A DNA stretch of 64,000 nucleotides from Cytophagaceae bacterium ABcell3 (GTDB lineage: Bacteria; Bacteroidota; Bacteroidia; Cytophagales; Cytophagaceae): NCBI GenBank assembly GCA_030913385.1, contig CP133159.1:4443001-4507000 (forward strand). Reading direction: 5' to 3'. The position numbers and the translations under genes are program-made. Below are positions 1 to 8,830 of this stretch, piece by piece; the first letter of the stretch is position 1; every line of letters begins with the position of its first letter. The notes under the pieces were generated by a model, which searched no databases, was not told the DNA's origin, and saw only the letters and a program-made list of their open reading frames with translations.

Positions 1-1
1 G

Positions 2-1240
2 CTCCTGGGAAACTTTAAAGACAACGCTAACACTCCGAACAGATATTTAAAAGACACTCCCCCTACAGATAGGAGTCATTCTGCCCAATATCTGGTAGAC
101 GATGTCTCTGTAACACCTGTCCCCCCGGAAGGCATGGCACTCAACATTGGCAATGACACTACTATATGTGACACCACAGATATAAGCCTGCCCTTGGCCG
201 CACCGGAAGGGTTTCAAAGCTACCTTTGGTCTACCGGAGACACAACGTCTTCTATAGAAGCACGGACGCCCGGCACTTACTGGATCAAAGCAGACTATGG
301 GTGCGGCACCCTCTATGACACCATCAATATCGGTACCGTTCCGCCCCCTCCGCCACATAAAAGCTTTACCGATACGACACTGTGCCATGAAAGCGGATTC
401 CCGTTTACAATTTCCGCCCCGGAAGGATATACCTCATACACATGGGGTACAGGAAACCAGTCCCAAAGCTTGGAGATACGAAAACCCGGTACTTATTCAA
501 TACTTGCAGAACATATATGCGGGCTATACAGTGATACGGTCAACATTAAGGCTTACACCAGGCCTGAAACATTGGTCCAAAACAACACCGATACCGTTAT
601 ATGCGAGAACCGGCAAACGCACATAACCGCTATCGAAGGCTATGACCATTATACATGGAGCACGGAAGACTCCTCACAAAGCATACAAGTATCGGAACCC
701 GGCACCTATTCCCTGCATGCCGTTTCACCAGAAGGGTGTGTATTGAAAGATTCTGTAACCCTCGTCCTGTACAGGCCACCTAACCTCCCCCTGCTACCGG
801 AAGACACTCTGGCCTGTAAGGAACTGCCCCTGGAAATCGTTGCCACAGAGCAGCCGTCATATTACAGTTATCAATGGAACGGCGCTTTGGGAGAAAGCAC
901 ACTACAGGCAACGGAAGAAGGAAGCTATAAGCTGACGGTATCAAACCAATGCTTTTCGGCAACTGACAGCATCAATGTAAAGTTTACCAAATGCACGCCA
1001 ATTATACCAAACCTGGTGACCCCAAACAACGATGGGCACAATGACTTATTCCAGATTGTCTCTGAAATCGACAGGCAGTATGAGCTAAGACTGTACAACA
1101 GGTGGGGCAAACTGGTGTTCATGGAAGAAAACACCAACAACTGGGACTTGAACAGCTTAAACGAAGGTGTCTACTACTATGCCATATATGACCACCTTCT
1201 AAATGATACCTACAAAGGCTACTTGCACTTGGTGAGGTGA
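2..1240 (+). CDS. T9SS type B (gliding motility-associated C-terminal) surface protein, 5' truncated
   Basis: The reading frame is open from the left edge, so the gene begins outside the window. The visible 412 residues hold four tandem modules of about 60-75 residues (nt about 155-340, 371-548, 590-770 and 800-980). Each begins with a D-T-x-x-C motif, has a central Y-x-W strand, and ends with a G-(T/S)-Y strand and a D-(S/T)-(I/V) strand, as in PKD/Ig-like adhesin repeats. The end (nt about 1001-1237) is a gliding motility-associated C-terminal domain: a TPNNDGxND motif, then LYNRWGKLVF and a terminal strand pair. That domain directs export through the outer membrane by the type IX system and surface attachment (type B). 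The role is probably adhesin or matrix protein; the ligand is unknown. It runs towards the minus-strand stress gene cluster. Confidence 0.85.
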   Translation, partial: LLGNFKDNANTPNRYLKDTPPTDRSHSAQYLVDDVSVTPVPPEGMALNIGNDTTICDTTDISLPLAAPEGFQSYLWSTGDTTSSIEARTPGTYWIKADYGCGTLYDTINIGTVPPPPPHKSFTDTTLCHESGFPFTISAPEGYTSYTWGTGNQSQSLEIRKPGTYSILAEHICGLYSDTVNIKAYTRPETLVQNNTDTVICENRQTHITAIEGYDHYTWSTEDSSQSIQVSEPGTYSLHAVSPEGCVLKDSVTLVLYRPPNLPLLPEDTLACKELPLEIVATEQPSYYSYQWNGALGESTLQATEEGSYKLTVSNQCFSATDSINVKFTKCTPIIPNLVTPNNDGHNDLFQIVSEIDRQYELRLYNRWGKLVFMEENTNNWDLNSLNEGVYYYAIYDHLLNDTYKGYLHLVR

Positions 1241-1380
1241 GAAAATGAGGTTTAAAAGCTTAGGACATTGACAATAACACTCTGAACCTGAACAAAAAAA
1301 AGACTGCTCCCGGCATTCTGCACAGAAACAGCCTCCAAAACTAAAACTGTATTGACCTAAATTATGCGATAGATTTCAGG

Positions 1381-2238
1381 TTAAGCACCCACCTGCTCCT
1401 TTGTCTTGTGCAAAGCCAACACAGGGATACTTGCGTGATAAACCATTTCTCTGGTATGGCTACGACCAAACAGCCTATCAAAAGCAGATTTTTCATAAGA
1501 AGCCATGACCACTAAGTCGGCTCTTTTCCTTTCTGCAAATATAGAAATACCTTCAGAAACTTCTTTCCCTTCATTCAAATGAAAAGATATATTGTCATAA
1601 GAAGAACGGTTCAGGAGATTGTCCATAGCATATTCTACAACTTGCCCAATATCTTTTACATTATCAGACTCTTTTTGAATACTCAAGAAAGAAATATGTG
1701 CATTGAACAGTTCTGCCAACTTAATGGTAAATTCCACTGCTTGGTTCTCCACCCCTTCCAGGTCAGTAGCATATACAATTTCCTTCACAGGCTTATATAC
1801 CGAATTTTCTGGTATAACTAGTACAGGCACTTTCACTTTATTGATTACCGCGGCAGAGACCGTTCCCAAAGTTTCCCTAAAGCCTTCAGCGCCTTTGGTG
1901 CCCATTACAATAATATCTGCACTTTCACTAATGGCTACATTGGGAATAATATCAGCAGCCAGCCCTTCCCTGATGATATAGTCAACTTTAATATTCCTTT
2001 CAGGATTTAGCCTGCTCAGCCTGCGAGAAGCTAACTCAAGCTCATTCCTTACATTCAATATACCTTCTTCATGATTGCTGGCCCAAGCTTTCTTTTCTGA
2101 CTCTGTTTCGGTATAAGGCAAAGGATAGGCAAAGCAGAGTACAATATCCGCACCTGCAGAAGATGCAAGCTCATAAGCATAAGCAACAGCATTTTCAGAG
2201 CATTCGCTAAAGTCTATAGGGCATAAAATCTTTTTCAT
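1381..2238 (-). CDS. universal stress protein, tandem UspA domains
   Basis: A 285-residue cytoplasmic protein made of two UspA (Rossmann-like) domains, about residues 1-150 and 151-285. The first domain begins KKILCPIDFS and carries the ATP-binding loop of the form G-2x-G-8x-G-T (MGTKGAEG...LGT). The second domain's equivalent loop (MASYEKSAFDRLFGRS) has lost the first glycines, so only one half looks able to bind nucleotide in the usual way. It is the last of three UspA genes on this strand, 29 bp after the preceding one, and probably shares its transcript. Tandem UspA proteins are usually induced in stress or stationary phase; the specific role here is unknown. Confidence 0.9.
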   Translation of the reverse strand: MKKILCPIDFSECSENAVAYAYELASSAGADIVLCFAYPLPYTETESEKKAWASNHEEGILNVRNELELASRRLSRLNPERNIKVDYIIREGLAADIIPNVAISESADIIVMGTKGAEGFRETLGTVSAAVINKVKVPVLVIPENSVYKPVKEIVYATDLEGVENQAVEFTIKLAELFNAHISFLSIQKESDNVKDIGQVVEYAMDNLLNRSSYDNISFHLNEGKEVSEGISIFAERKRADLVVMASYEKSAFDRLFGRSHTREMVYHASIPVLALHKTKEQVGA

Positions 2239-2267
2239 ATTTTTAACATTTTCTTTCTGTGAAACAA

Positions 2268-3095
2268 TTAGCCATGGAGCACCAAAAGAGGGACATTGGC
2301 TTTATAAATCATTTTTCGGGTAAGGCTCCTATGAAACAACTGATCAAAAAATCCTCTTTCATACCTCACCATAACCAAAAGATCAGGGCTTTGGGCATCA
2401 ATAATTAGCTTTAACCCTTCTTCTGGATCTTTATAGTGAAACTCTTCAAACCTGATTTTGTCATAGCCTATATTGCCCAGGATTTCATCCTGAACATGGT
2501 ACAAACTATTCTTTTGCTCATCATGCTTCATTTCACCGATGTGAACAAACACAATTTCAGATTTAAATAAGGCCGCAAGTTTTCCTAAAAACTTAAAGCA
2601 CTTGTAGTCATACTTTCCCAAATCGGTAGCGCACACGATCTTCTTAAGCCCTTTGTAAGTAGCCGTTGGCGGGACAATCAACACAGGCTTATCGCTATCG
2701 GACACTACACCGGCAGTGGTACTTCCAAACACTTTAGTCAAACCACCAGCACTTGCGGCTCCCATAACAATCAGGTCACTTTCATGCTCTTCGGACAATT
2801 TTAGCACTGCCTCGACAGCAGGAGAGCTGTCTGTAAAAACCTGACATTCCCTGACATTATTAGCTCCACTTTGAATTTTATCGCATATACCTTGCAGTCG
2901 TAGTTCACTTGCTTTTTCCTCAGCCTCTACCACCTGTTCATATTTATATACAGGGGCATAAGGATCTATTAACGGAATGGCATAAGCGTGATAAAGCCCA
3001 AGCGTAGCACCGCTCACATGAGCTACCCCAGCTGCAAAAGCAGATGCAGCATTTGAAGCTGGGGAAAAGTCTGCACAATACAAGATATTCTTCAT
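2268..3095 (-). CDS. universal stress protein, tandem UspA domains
   Basis: A 275-residue tandem UspA protein. Domain one (about 1-145) starts KNILYCADFS and has a loop VMGAASAGG...FGST that fits the UspA nucleotide-binding pattern apart from Ala/Ser at the second glycine. Domain two (about 150-275) ends with VMVRYERGFFDQLFHRS, a degenerate loop like that of its downstream neighbour. The matched degeneration of the second domain (a shared FDxLFxRS segment) suggests these two genes arose by local duplication. It lies 61 bp downstream of the first UspA gene of the run and 29 bp upstream of the third. Confidence 0.9.
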   Translation of the reverse strand: MKNILYCADFSPASNAASAFAAGVAHVSGATLGLYHAYAIPLIDPYAPVYKYEQVVEAEEKASELRLQGICDKIQSGANNVRECQVFTDSSPAVEAVLKLSEEHESDLIVMGAASAGGLTKVFGSTTAGVVSDSDKPVLIVPPTATYKGLKKIVCATDLGKYDYKCFKFLGKLAALFKSEIVFVHIGEMKHDEQKNSLYHVQDEILGNIGYDKIRFEEFHYKDPEEGLKLIIDAQSPDLLVMVRYERGFFDQLFHRSLTRKMIYKANVPLLVLHG

Positions 3096-3156
3096 GTTTC
3101 TTAGCGAATTGGCCTTATATTTATTTACCTTAAAACTGTCACCTTGTTTTAGCTTA

Positions 3157-4002
3157 TTAGCTTAAAAGGTGTGTTAATATCGGCTTGCCAGAATATTTAA
3201 CCATATCCTCACTTATACTGCCTTGGAACATGTGATAAATACCTTTTCTACCATGTGTAGACATTGCTATTAAGTCTGCTTTCACCTGGTAAGCATAGTC
3301 CATAATACCATTCTCCACACTATACTCATTGATCACATTAAGTGTACAGTTATCTAGTTTGTAAAGCCTGCATATTTCTTTAAGAGAAACCATTGCTTCT
3401 TCGGTAGAATGAAACTCAGAAGGCGTATTTACATACAGTAAGTGTAGCTTAAAGTTCATAATTTTCTGCAACTCCCTTACGCTAACTATAAGTTCGCTAG
3501 AGTAGTCATCTAAAGCAGTAGCTAAAACAACATTCTGAAGTGCAAAATTTTCGGTTTTATCCTTAACCGCCAATACTAAGCATCTAGCAAGCCTTACCAC
3601 TTTTTCCGTATTGGATCCAACCAGTAGCCCTTTAAGGCCACCCTGACCTTTAGTACCCATCACGATCATATCGATTTCCTTTTCTGTAATGATCTCGGAA
3701 ATGTGATTGAAAACACTTCCCACCTTCACATCAAAAGCTACCGAAATGTCTTTATAGCCTTTTTTCTCAATAAGCTTCTTCATGTCTTTGTGGGCTTTTT
3801 CAATAAGCTTAATAATAAAGACCTTATTCATCCCATCTTCTTTCATGTAATTTCCGCCAGGAGAGAATTTCTCTTCAAAAATTCCTTCCACAATGTGCAA
3901 CAATTCGATTTTTGCACCGGTTTGTTTAGCGATTACATAAGCAACATCAAGTGCATTATTGGCTTCTTTCGAAAAATCTGTAGGAACAAGAATAGTTTTC
4001 AT
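3157..4002 (-). CDS. universal stress protein, tandem UspA domains
   Basis: A 281-residue tandem UspA protein and the promoter-proximal member of the minus-strand run. Both halves keep glycine-rich loops: the first is G-T-K-G followed by nine residues and G-S, the classical ATP-binding pattern; the second is S-T-H-G followed by nine residues and G-S. It therefore looks like the most nucleotide-competent of the three. It is divergent from the ROK kinase gene. The 178 bp between them must hold both promoters and contains a TGAT-N4-ATCA palindrome at 4122-4135. Start chosen at the ATG giving the conserved KTILVPTDFS opening strand. Confidence 0.9.
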   Translation of the reverse strand: MKTILVPTDFSKEANNALDVAYVIAKQTGAKIELLHIVEGIFEEKFSPGGNYMKEDGMNKVFIIKLIEKAHKDMKKLIEKKGYKDISVAFDVKVGSVFNHISEIITEKEIDMIVMGTKGQGGLKGLLVGSNTEKVVRLARCLVLAVKDKTENFALQNVVLATALDDYSSELIVSVRELQKIMNFKLHLLYVNTPSEFHSTEEAMVSLKEICRLYKLDNCTLNVINEYSVENGIMDYAYQVKADLIAMSTHGRKGIYHMFQGSISEDMVKYSGKPILTHLLS

Positions 4003-4121
4003 AACAATTAAAATTAATTTAGTTTTGGATTCTTTTTATTCTTCGGGCTATATTGCCTTTGGATTGAAACAAAGGTCTACAAAAGACTTCAGGAAGAGAA
4101 TTACTTAAGTCAGTAAGGCTC

Positions 4122-4135
4122 ATGATTATAATCAC
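4122..4135. promoter_or_regulatory. FNR/CRP-like palindrome TGAT-tata-ATCA
   Basis: A perfect 12-bp palindrome, TGATTATAATCA (4123-4134), lies in the divergent region between the UspA gene (start 4002) and the ROK kinase gene (start 4181). Its core matches TGAT-N4-ATCA, the inner part of the FNR-family site, but the outer T and A of the full TTGAT-N4-ATCAA site are missing. An activator centred near -41 for the ROK gene would leave a leader of only about 11 nt. Eight fixed bases occur about once per 65 kb by chance, and a second copy of this core lies at 62901-62912, so the call is tentative. Confidence 0.25.
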
Positions 4136-4180
4136 TATTTATGAATCTTTTTTATAAATTACAATCAAAAAACTATTAAA

Positions 4181-5092
4181 ATGATACTAGGCATAGACAT
4201 CGGAGGAACTTATATTAAAACAGGTTTGGTAAACGAGCAGGGCGAGATAAGTGCTTCAAAAAAAATCCCTACACCAGAGGTTACGGCTGATAATAAATTT
4301 ACTGAAAACCTACTGAAAGTGATCAAAGACTTTCAACAAGAAACTCCTGGCATAAGAGGTGTAGGTATTGGTTTCCCTGGCCTGCTTGACCAAGCTAAAG
4401 AAAAAGTACTTTTCCTTCCCAATATTCCAAACATTGGAGAAGTTTCAGTTGTCCCTTATTTAACAAAGGAACTGAACCTTCCTGTCAGAATTGAAAATGA
4501 TGCCAACTGTGCTGCACTTGGAGAATATATTTATGGCACAGGCAAAGAAAACATGCTTTTGATGACTTTAGGGACAGGTATTGGTAGCGGGGCTGTTATC
4601 AATGGAAAACTATTTACCGGCGGAAGAGGCAATGGAATGGAAGCTGGTCATATTGTAGGTCCTGGGGGGAAAACTATAGAAGAGCATATCGGCACAAAGG
4701 GGATCATTTCCAATTGCTATGCACAAATACAGGCAGCTCAAGGCAAGTCATCTTTGGCTGGAAAAGAAATTACCCCTAAAATGATCTATGACGCCGCGCT
4801 TGAAAAAGACGATGTGGCACTTCATGTGCTAAAAAACATTGGACATGTATTGGGTGAAGCTATCGTAACTATCGTAAGAATACTTGATGTAGATCAAATT
4901 TTAATTGGCGGCGGCATTGCGGCAGCAAGTGAATTTATCGTCCCTGAAGCAAAAGAAGTATTAAAGACCTACCTTCCTCCTTATTATACCGACTCGCTGA
5001 TTATAGAGCATGCAAGCCTTAAAAATGAAGCTGGCGTTCTCGGTGCTGCGGCACTAATAGCAGATGTTTTAGGTGATAAGCCAGGCAAATAG
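4181..5092 (+). CDS. ROK family sugar kinase (glucokinase-like)
   Basis: A 303-residue ROK family protein, probably an ATP-dependent hexose kinase (glucokinase type). The N-terminus has the phosphate-binding loop DIGGTYIKTG (residues 4-13). GIGFPGLLD and NDANCAALGE (about 106) match sugar-site motifs with the catalytic Asp, followed by LGTGIGSG and EAGHIVG. Most ROK proteins have a zinc motif C-x-C-G-x4-G-C next; here the corresponding stretch (GGKTIEEHIGTKG) has no cysteines, so zinc binding is lost. Length is normal for the family. It is divergent from the UspA run, so regulation may be shared. Whether the substrate is glucose or another sugar cannot be told. Confidence 0.88.
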   Translation: MILGIDIGGTYIKTGLVNEQGEISASKKIPTPEVTADNKFTENLLKVIKDFQQETPGIRGVGIGFPGLLDQAKEKVLFLPNIPNIGEVSVVPYLTKELNLPVRIENDANCAALGEYIYGTGKENMLLMTLGTGIGSGAVINGKLFTGGRGNGMEAGHIVGPGGKTIEEHIGTKGIISNCYAQIQAAQGKSSLAGKEITPKMIYDAALEKDDVALHVLKNIGHVLGEAIVTIVRILDVDQILIGGGIAAASEFIVPEAKEVLKTYLPPYYTDSLIIEHASLKNEAGVLGAAALIADVLGDKPGK

Positions 5093-5117
5093 TCCAGTTT
5101 CCTTATAATATTAATAC

Positions 5118-5165
5118 AACCCAGATTCTGAATAGAAAAAAACTTCTATAATAGAATCTGGGTTT
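5118..5165. terminator. bidirectional hairpin terminator
   Basis: Arms AACCCAGATTCT (5118-5129) and AGAATCTGGGTT (5153-5164) are complementary and enclose an A-rich loop. They sit between the convergent ROK kinase and T9SS protein genes, so the hairpin can end transcripts from both sides. The T-tract is short. Confidence 0.6.
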
Positions 5166-5202
5166 ATAGCTATCTCTTATTTTCTTAAACAGAAGGGTTG
5201 CC

Positions 5203-6420
5203 TTAATCAACAATAATTACTTTCTTCATTTCCGAAGATTTCCCTTCGCCCATGATACGGAAGAAATACATACCTGGTTTAAAACCTCCAGTAGCCACAC
5301 TTGCTTCTCCATTTTCTAATACAGATTTATAAACAGGCTGCAATACACTATTGTATAAAACAAGCTCTCCTGCGCTGACATCTTCCGATTTTATATTCAG
5401 TATGCCCGAAGCTGGATTATTGTAGCTAATTGCACCGACTAAAGCTGGCACAGACACAGAAGTAGGCACTCCACAATTCCCATGAACTATTAAAGTAGGA
5501 AAATCAGATATTTCTAAACCTTTTGCGGTAAACTCCTGTGTCTCGATATTGATCACATGGAAAACCTCAGAAGGGCTCTCCCAGCCACCTATAACTAAAT
5601 TTTTAGAATGAAAGTTGAAAGAAGCACCTATTTCATTCACAAACAATCCGTCAGGCGTTAACCTAAAATCCTCCTCAAATGTCAAATCACCTTTATCGAT
5701 TTTGTGAAATACAAACTGAAAAGGATCGCTTTCCAATCCCTGCAACAAGAAAACATCACCAGTTTTATCATCGGCAAAAATAGCTTCAATAATTTCCTTG
5801 TCTGTTTTTACTGTAACACTAGATGCATCATCAGGATTGATTACATACAAAGCCTGCTCATCCTCGTCATTCATTCCTACAAGGTAAATTCTATTAGAAT
5901 GTCTGTCATAAGCACCTGCTGGTAACTCTCCATACCCCATTGGTTCTTCTAAATCAGCGATAGCTCCAATCAATCTCGTATTACCATTTTCTGGATTGAT
6001 CTCCACTAACTGCGTCTCTTCCTGATCAAAATTCATAATAATCCCATACAGCACATCATTAAGGTTGTCCATAAAAAGGCCTACTATATTAACTTCATCA
6101 TCCTCTTCATTTTCATAAAGAGGGTGTAAGTCATAACTCCCATCATCAGTGTTAATTACAACTATATATTCTTCATAAGCACCCAAAATAATGGTTTGGT
6201 TGGCTTCTCGAAAAGCACTCACACCTAACTGTTCATCTAAGTCTTCATGATCTACTACGCCAATTTCCTTTACGACAAACATATCAGTCTCATCAAATTC
6301 TTTTAAATAATACCCGTCTCCAGCATCATTTTCAACAAAGCCATAAAATGTGCATTGCGCATAAAGGCTATTGGCCATTAGAAGGGCAAAAGCAAAAAAA
6401 ACCGAGTAAATTCTTTTCAT
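5203..6420 (-). CDS. secreted T9SS type A sorting domain protein
   Basis: About 405 residues. The ATG at 6420 is preferred over an upstream ATG at 6447 because it opens directly into a signal peptide (MKRIYSVFFAFALLMANSLYA, cleavage before QC). The middle (about 30-320) looks like a beta-propeller: repeated strands of the form x-x-I-(Y/F)-L-(V/I)-x-G with acidic loops, such as DRHSNRIYLVGMND and DDKTGDVFLLQGLE. The last 75 residues (ASGILNIKS to KKVIIVD) form a type A sorting domain for type IX secretion. It is exported and probably surface-bound or released. No catalytic motif was seen and the ligand is unknown. The gene is convergent with the ROK kinase gene. Confidence 0.8.
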   Translation of the reverse strand: MKRIYSVFFAFALLMANSLYAQCTFYGFVENDAGDGYYLKEFDETDMFVVKEIGVVDHEDLDEQLGVSAFREANQTIILGAYEEYIVVINTDDGSYDLHPLYENEEDDEVNIVGLFMDNLNDVLYGIIMNFDQEETQLVEINPENGNTRLIGAIADLEEPMGYGELPAGAYDRHSNRIYLVGMNDEDEQALYVINPDDASSVTVKTDKEIIEAIFADDKTGDVFLLQGLESDPFQFVFHKIDKGDLTFEEDFRLTPDGLFVNEIGASFNFHSKNLVIGGWESPSEVFHVINIETQEFTAKGLEISDFPTLIVHGNCGVPTSVSVPALVGAISYNNPASGILNIKSEDVSAGELVLYNSVLQPVYKSVLENGEASVATGGFKPGMYFFRIMGEGKSSEMKKVIIVD

Positions 6421-6713
6421 AAAAATAAATTTAACATTAAACAACATTTTAACAATCTACAAATATACCCACCTGATCGACAACAAAAAGAATTTACTTC
6501 AATAAAAGTCAATTCAAAATATCCGATCTATGCTAAAGCATAGCAGCGCTATGGCTAAGACACAAATGTGAGCGATGCTACTGATTTTAAATTACTTTGC
6601 TACGCAAGAAAGCTCTATCGCCTCTTTCAAGTTAAAATTTCACGGACACCTACATCAATATGAATTAACATATTTGTAAATTCGTTACTAAAACAGGAAA
6701 AATAGAATACGAC

Positions 6714-7106
6714 ATGCTAAAATCCATACTCCAGATGAAATGTCCCCGTTGTCATAAAGGAGCGCTTTTTGTCACTAAAAACCCCTTTAATTTTAAAAAA
6801 TTGGACAGTATGCCTCAAAAGTGTGGCTGTTGTGGTCAGCGTACAGAACCAGAACCAGGTTTTTACTATGGGGCCATGTACGTTAGCTATGCGTTGGGCA
6901 CAGCATTGTTTTTAACACTGTTTTTTAGCATGATCTTGTTTTTCGAAGTCCCAGACCTTGTATTTTTGGGTACTTATATATTTCTAATGCTTACACTATG
7001 GGGGGCAATATTCAAATACGCAAGAGTTATTTATATATATATATTTGTCCGTTTCGACCCTCAGGCAATAACCAAATATAAAGAAAAGCACCTTCTTGAC
7101 ACATAA
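6714..7106 (+). CDS. DUF983 family membrane protein
   Basis: A 130-residue protein of the DUF983 family, common in Bacteroidota and Alphaproteobacteria and of unknown function. Two zinc-ribbon-like cysteine pairs lie near the start (MKCPRCHKG and QKCGCCGQRT), followed by the signature EPEPGFYYGAMYVSY and two transmembrane segments (about residues 55-78 and 82-103). The tail is basic and cytoplasmic or periplasmic. It looks monocistronic; the IS3-family element is inserted 118 bp downstream of its stop. Confidence 0.85.
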   Translation: MLKSILQMKCPRCHKGALFVTKNPFNFKKLDSMPQKCGCCGQRTEPEPGFYYGAMYVSYALGTALFLTLFFSMILFFEVPDLVFLGTYIFLMLTLWGAIFKYARVIYIYIFVRFDPQAITKYKEKHLLDT

Positions 7107-7278
7107 AACTAAAGCGTCCTATAGCCCTTTTATACACTTGCAACCCTGACGTTAGAGCTAAAACACCAGTAGCACTCACATTTTACAGAAACATAAATAG
7201 GAGTTAAATCATTATACTTAGGTGTGATTAAGCCCCTTAAAAGATCGGACACAATTATAGTTTAAAATTAGTAATTTT

Positions 7279-7596
7279 ATGTCCGTGAAAAAGAGAACAT
7301 TTACCAAAGAAGAAAAAGTCAAGATCCTCAAAGAAGCTGAAAGCAATGGCGTTCAGGTGACCCTTGACAAGTATGGAGTATATCCTGCCACATATTACAA
7401 CTGGAAGAAAAAATTTGAAAGCATGGGCGATGCAGGTTTCCGGCACGGCATGACCCCGGAACATCTGAAGGAAATCAGAAGACTTGAAAAAGAGAATGAC
7501 TATCTGAAGAAAATAATAGCTGAAAAGGAGCTGGAAGCCCGTTTAAAAGATGATCTGCTAAAAAAGAAGTATCCCTGTCCGAAAAAAAAGAATTAG
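7279..7596 (+). CDS. IS3-family transposase OrfA (helix-turn-helix)
   Basis: A 105-residue OrfA of the IS3 family. It has an N-terminal helix-turn-helix of the transposase type (about residues 8-55, with the YPATYYNWKKKF recognition-helix pattern) and a leucine-zipper-like helix (about 62-95). It binds the terminal repeats and regulates or pairs with OrfB. The frame ends at 7596, just after an A8-G run (7582-7590), where a -1 ribosomal slip would give a fused OrfAB of about 471 residues, the active transposase. Confidence 0.92.
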   Translation: MSVKKRTFTKEEKVKILKEAESNGVQVTLDKYGVYPATYYNWKKKFESMGDAGFRHGMTPEHLKEIRRLEKENDYLKKIIAEKELEARLKDDLLKKKYPCPKKKN

Positions 7597-8693
7597 CTGT
7601 AAAGTACATCGGCCAGGGATTAACAAGGGATAGAGTTCTTGAGATTCTACAACTTACAAGGCACCAGTTTTACTATATACCTAAGGCAGGACGCAGAGGC
7701 CGTAAGAAAAGCTCTGTGGTCTTCAGGCGTGTTGATGATGAACACACCGAGTGTACAAATGAGGATGTGGTGGCAGAAATTTCCAGAATACAATTAGATC
7801 CGGACACAGATTATGGCTATCGGAAAATGACAATACAGCTGATGCTGCTTGGCTTCGTGATCAACCATAAGAAGGTGTACAGGTTGATGAAAAAAGCTTT
7901 ATTGCTTAAAGCCAGACAGAAAGCAACTGGAAAAACATATATCAAATATCGTATTGTTACACCCGAAGGCCCTCTGGAGGTTCTTGAAATGGATATTAAA
8001 CAAGTCTGGATCACCAGAGAGCGGCGGTATGCCTACATTCTTACAATTATCGACACTTTTACCCGTGCGGTTCTGCACTGGTCTGTCGGGTTCAGTATGC
8101 GAAAAAGTCAGATAAAACAGGCTTGGGAAGCAGTGATAACCGAGCATTTACAAGCTGCTGACCAGCTATCAAAAGGTGTTCATGTGGAGTTAAGGAATGA
8201 CAATGGACCTCAGTTCAGTGCTGCTGAAATAAGAGGTTTTTTTAAGGAGAATCATATAAATCAGGTGTTTACACATCCATATACACCTCAGGAAAACGGT
8301 CATGTGGAAAGCTTTCATAGCATATTGAAGCACGCGTTAGAAGGGCATACGTTCTGGTCCCTTGATGAATTAGAAGAACGCCTGAATGTGTTCTACTACA
8401 AGTACAACAACGTAAGGCTGCATTCTTCTATAGCATACCTCTGGCCAATGAAGTTCTGGGAGTTATGGAATGAAGGAAAAGTTATTCGTATTGAAAAAGC
8501 TAAAAAAAGAGTTAAATTTAAGCTATCAATACCATATCAGGAGATATCGGGTAATGGGAGCCGGAGGGAAGTTTCCTGCTCAAATACGAGCCCTCTCAAT
8601 GAGGGCGAGAATTTGCAAAAAGAAGTGAATGGGCCCAACACTCCAAGTTACACGACATCGGTTCAAAGGTCACCGTCAGTCGTTTCCTGCTGA
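7587..8693 (+). CDS. IS3-family transposase OrfB (DDE integrase core)
   Basis: The frame is -1 relative to OrfA and is open from the slippery A-run. Its first residues (KELAVKYIGQGLTRDRVL, then LTRHQFYYIPK) match the usual OrfB opening, so translation by frameshift is more likely than from the first ATG at 7716. The integrase core carries the DDE triad: Asp in EMDIKQVW, Asp in LRNDNGPQF and Glu in ENGHVESFH. After the core, a basic segment is followed by an uncharged Ser/Asn-rich tail. Length is normal for IS3 OrfB. It catalyses strand transfer of the element. Confidence 0.92.
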   Translation, partial: KELAVKYIGQGLTRDRVLEILQLTRHQFYYIPKAGRRGRKKSSVVFRRVDDEHTECTNEDVVAEISRIQLDPDTDYGYRKMTIQLMLLGFVINHKKVYRLMKKALLLKARQKATGKTYIKYRIVTPEGPLEVLEMDIKQVWITRERRYAYILTIIDTFTRAVLHWSVGFSMRKSQIKQAWEAVITEHLQAADQLSKGVHVELRNDNGPQFSAAEIRGFFKENHINQVFTHPYTPQENGHVESFHSILKHALEGHTFWSLDELEERLNVFYYKYNNVRLHSSIAYLWPMKFWELWNEGKVIRIEKAKKRVKFKLSIPYQEISGNGSRREVSCSNTSPLNEGENLQKEVNGPNTPSYTTSVQRSPSVVSC

Positions 8694-8830
8694 TACAAAG
8701 ATATGGTGGGTGGTAAGAGTAATACAAATTCAAAAATAAAATAGTCCGATTAATAGGGGGCTAAACCAAGGTGTCTTTGTCATAATATATTCTTAAACTG
8801 TATAGTATAATTACAAAAACTATAATTTTT

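Larger units (their letters stand above)
7225..8768 (+). mobile_element. complete IS3-family insertion sequence, 1,544 bp
   Basis: The ends are imperfect inverted repeats of about 26 bp: the left end starts TGATTAAGCCCC and the right end, read inward, starts TGGTTTAGCCCC. Both continue to a shared ATCGGAC. The TG...CA termini are typical of the IS3 family. A 5-bp direct repeat, AGGTG, flanks it at 7220-7224 and 8769-8773, the expected target duplication. Two overlapping reading frames encode OrfA and OrfB with an A8-G slippery run at 7582-7590. All parts look intact, so the element may be active or recently inserted. It sits between the DUF983 gene and a UspA gene, whose start is only 62 bp from the right end. 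Confidence 0.93.
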
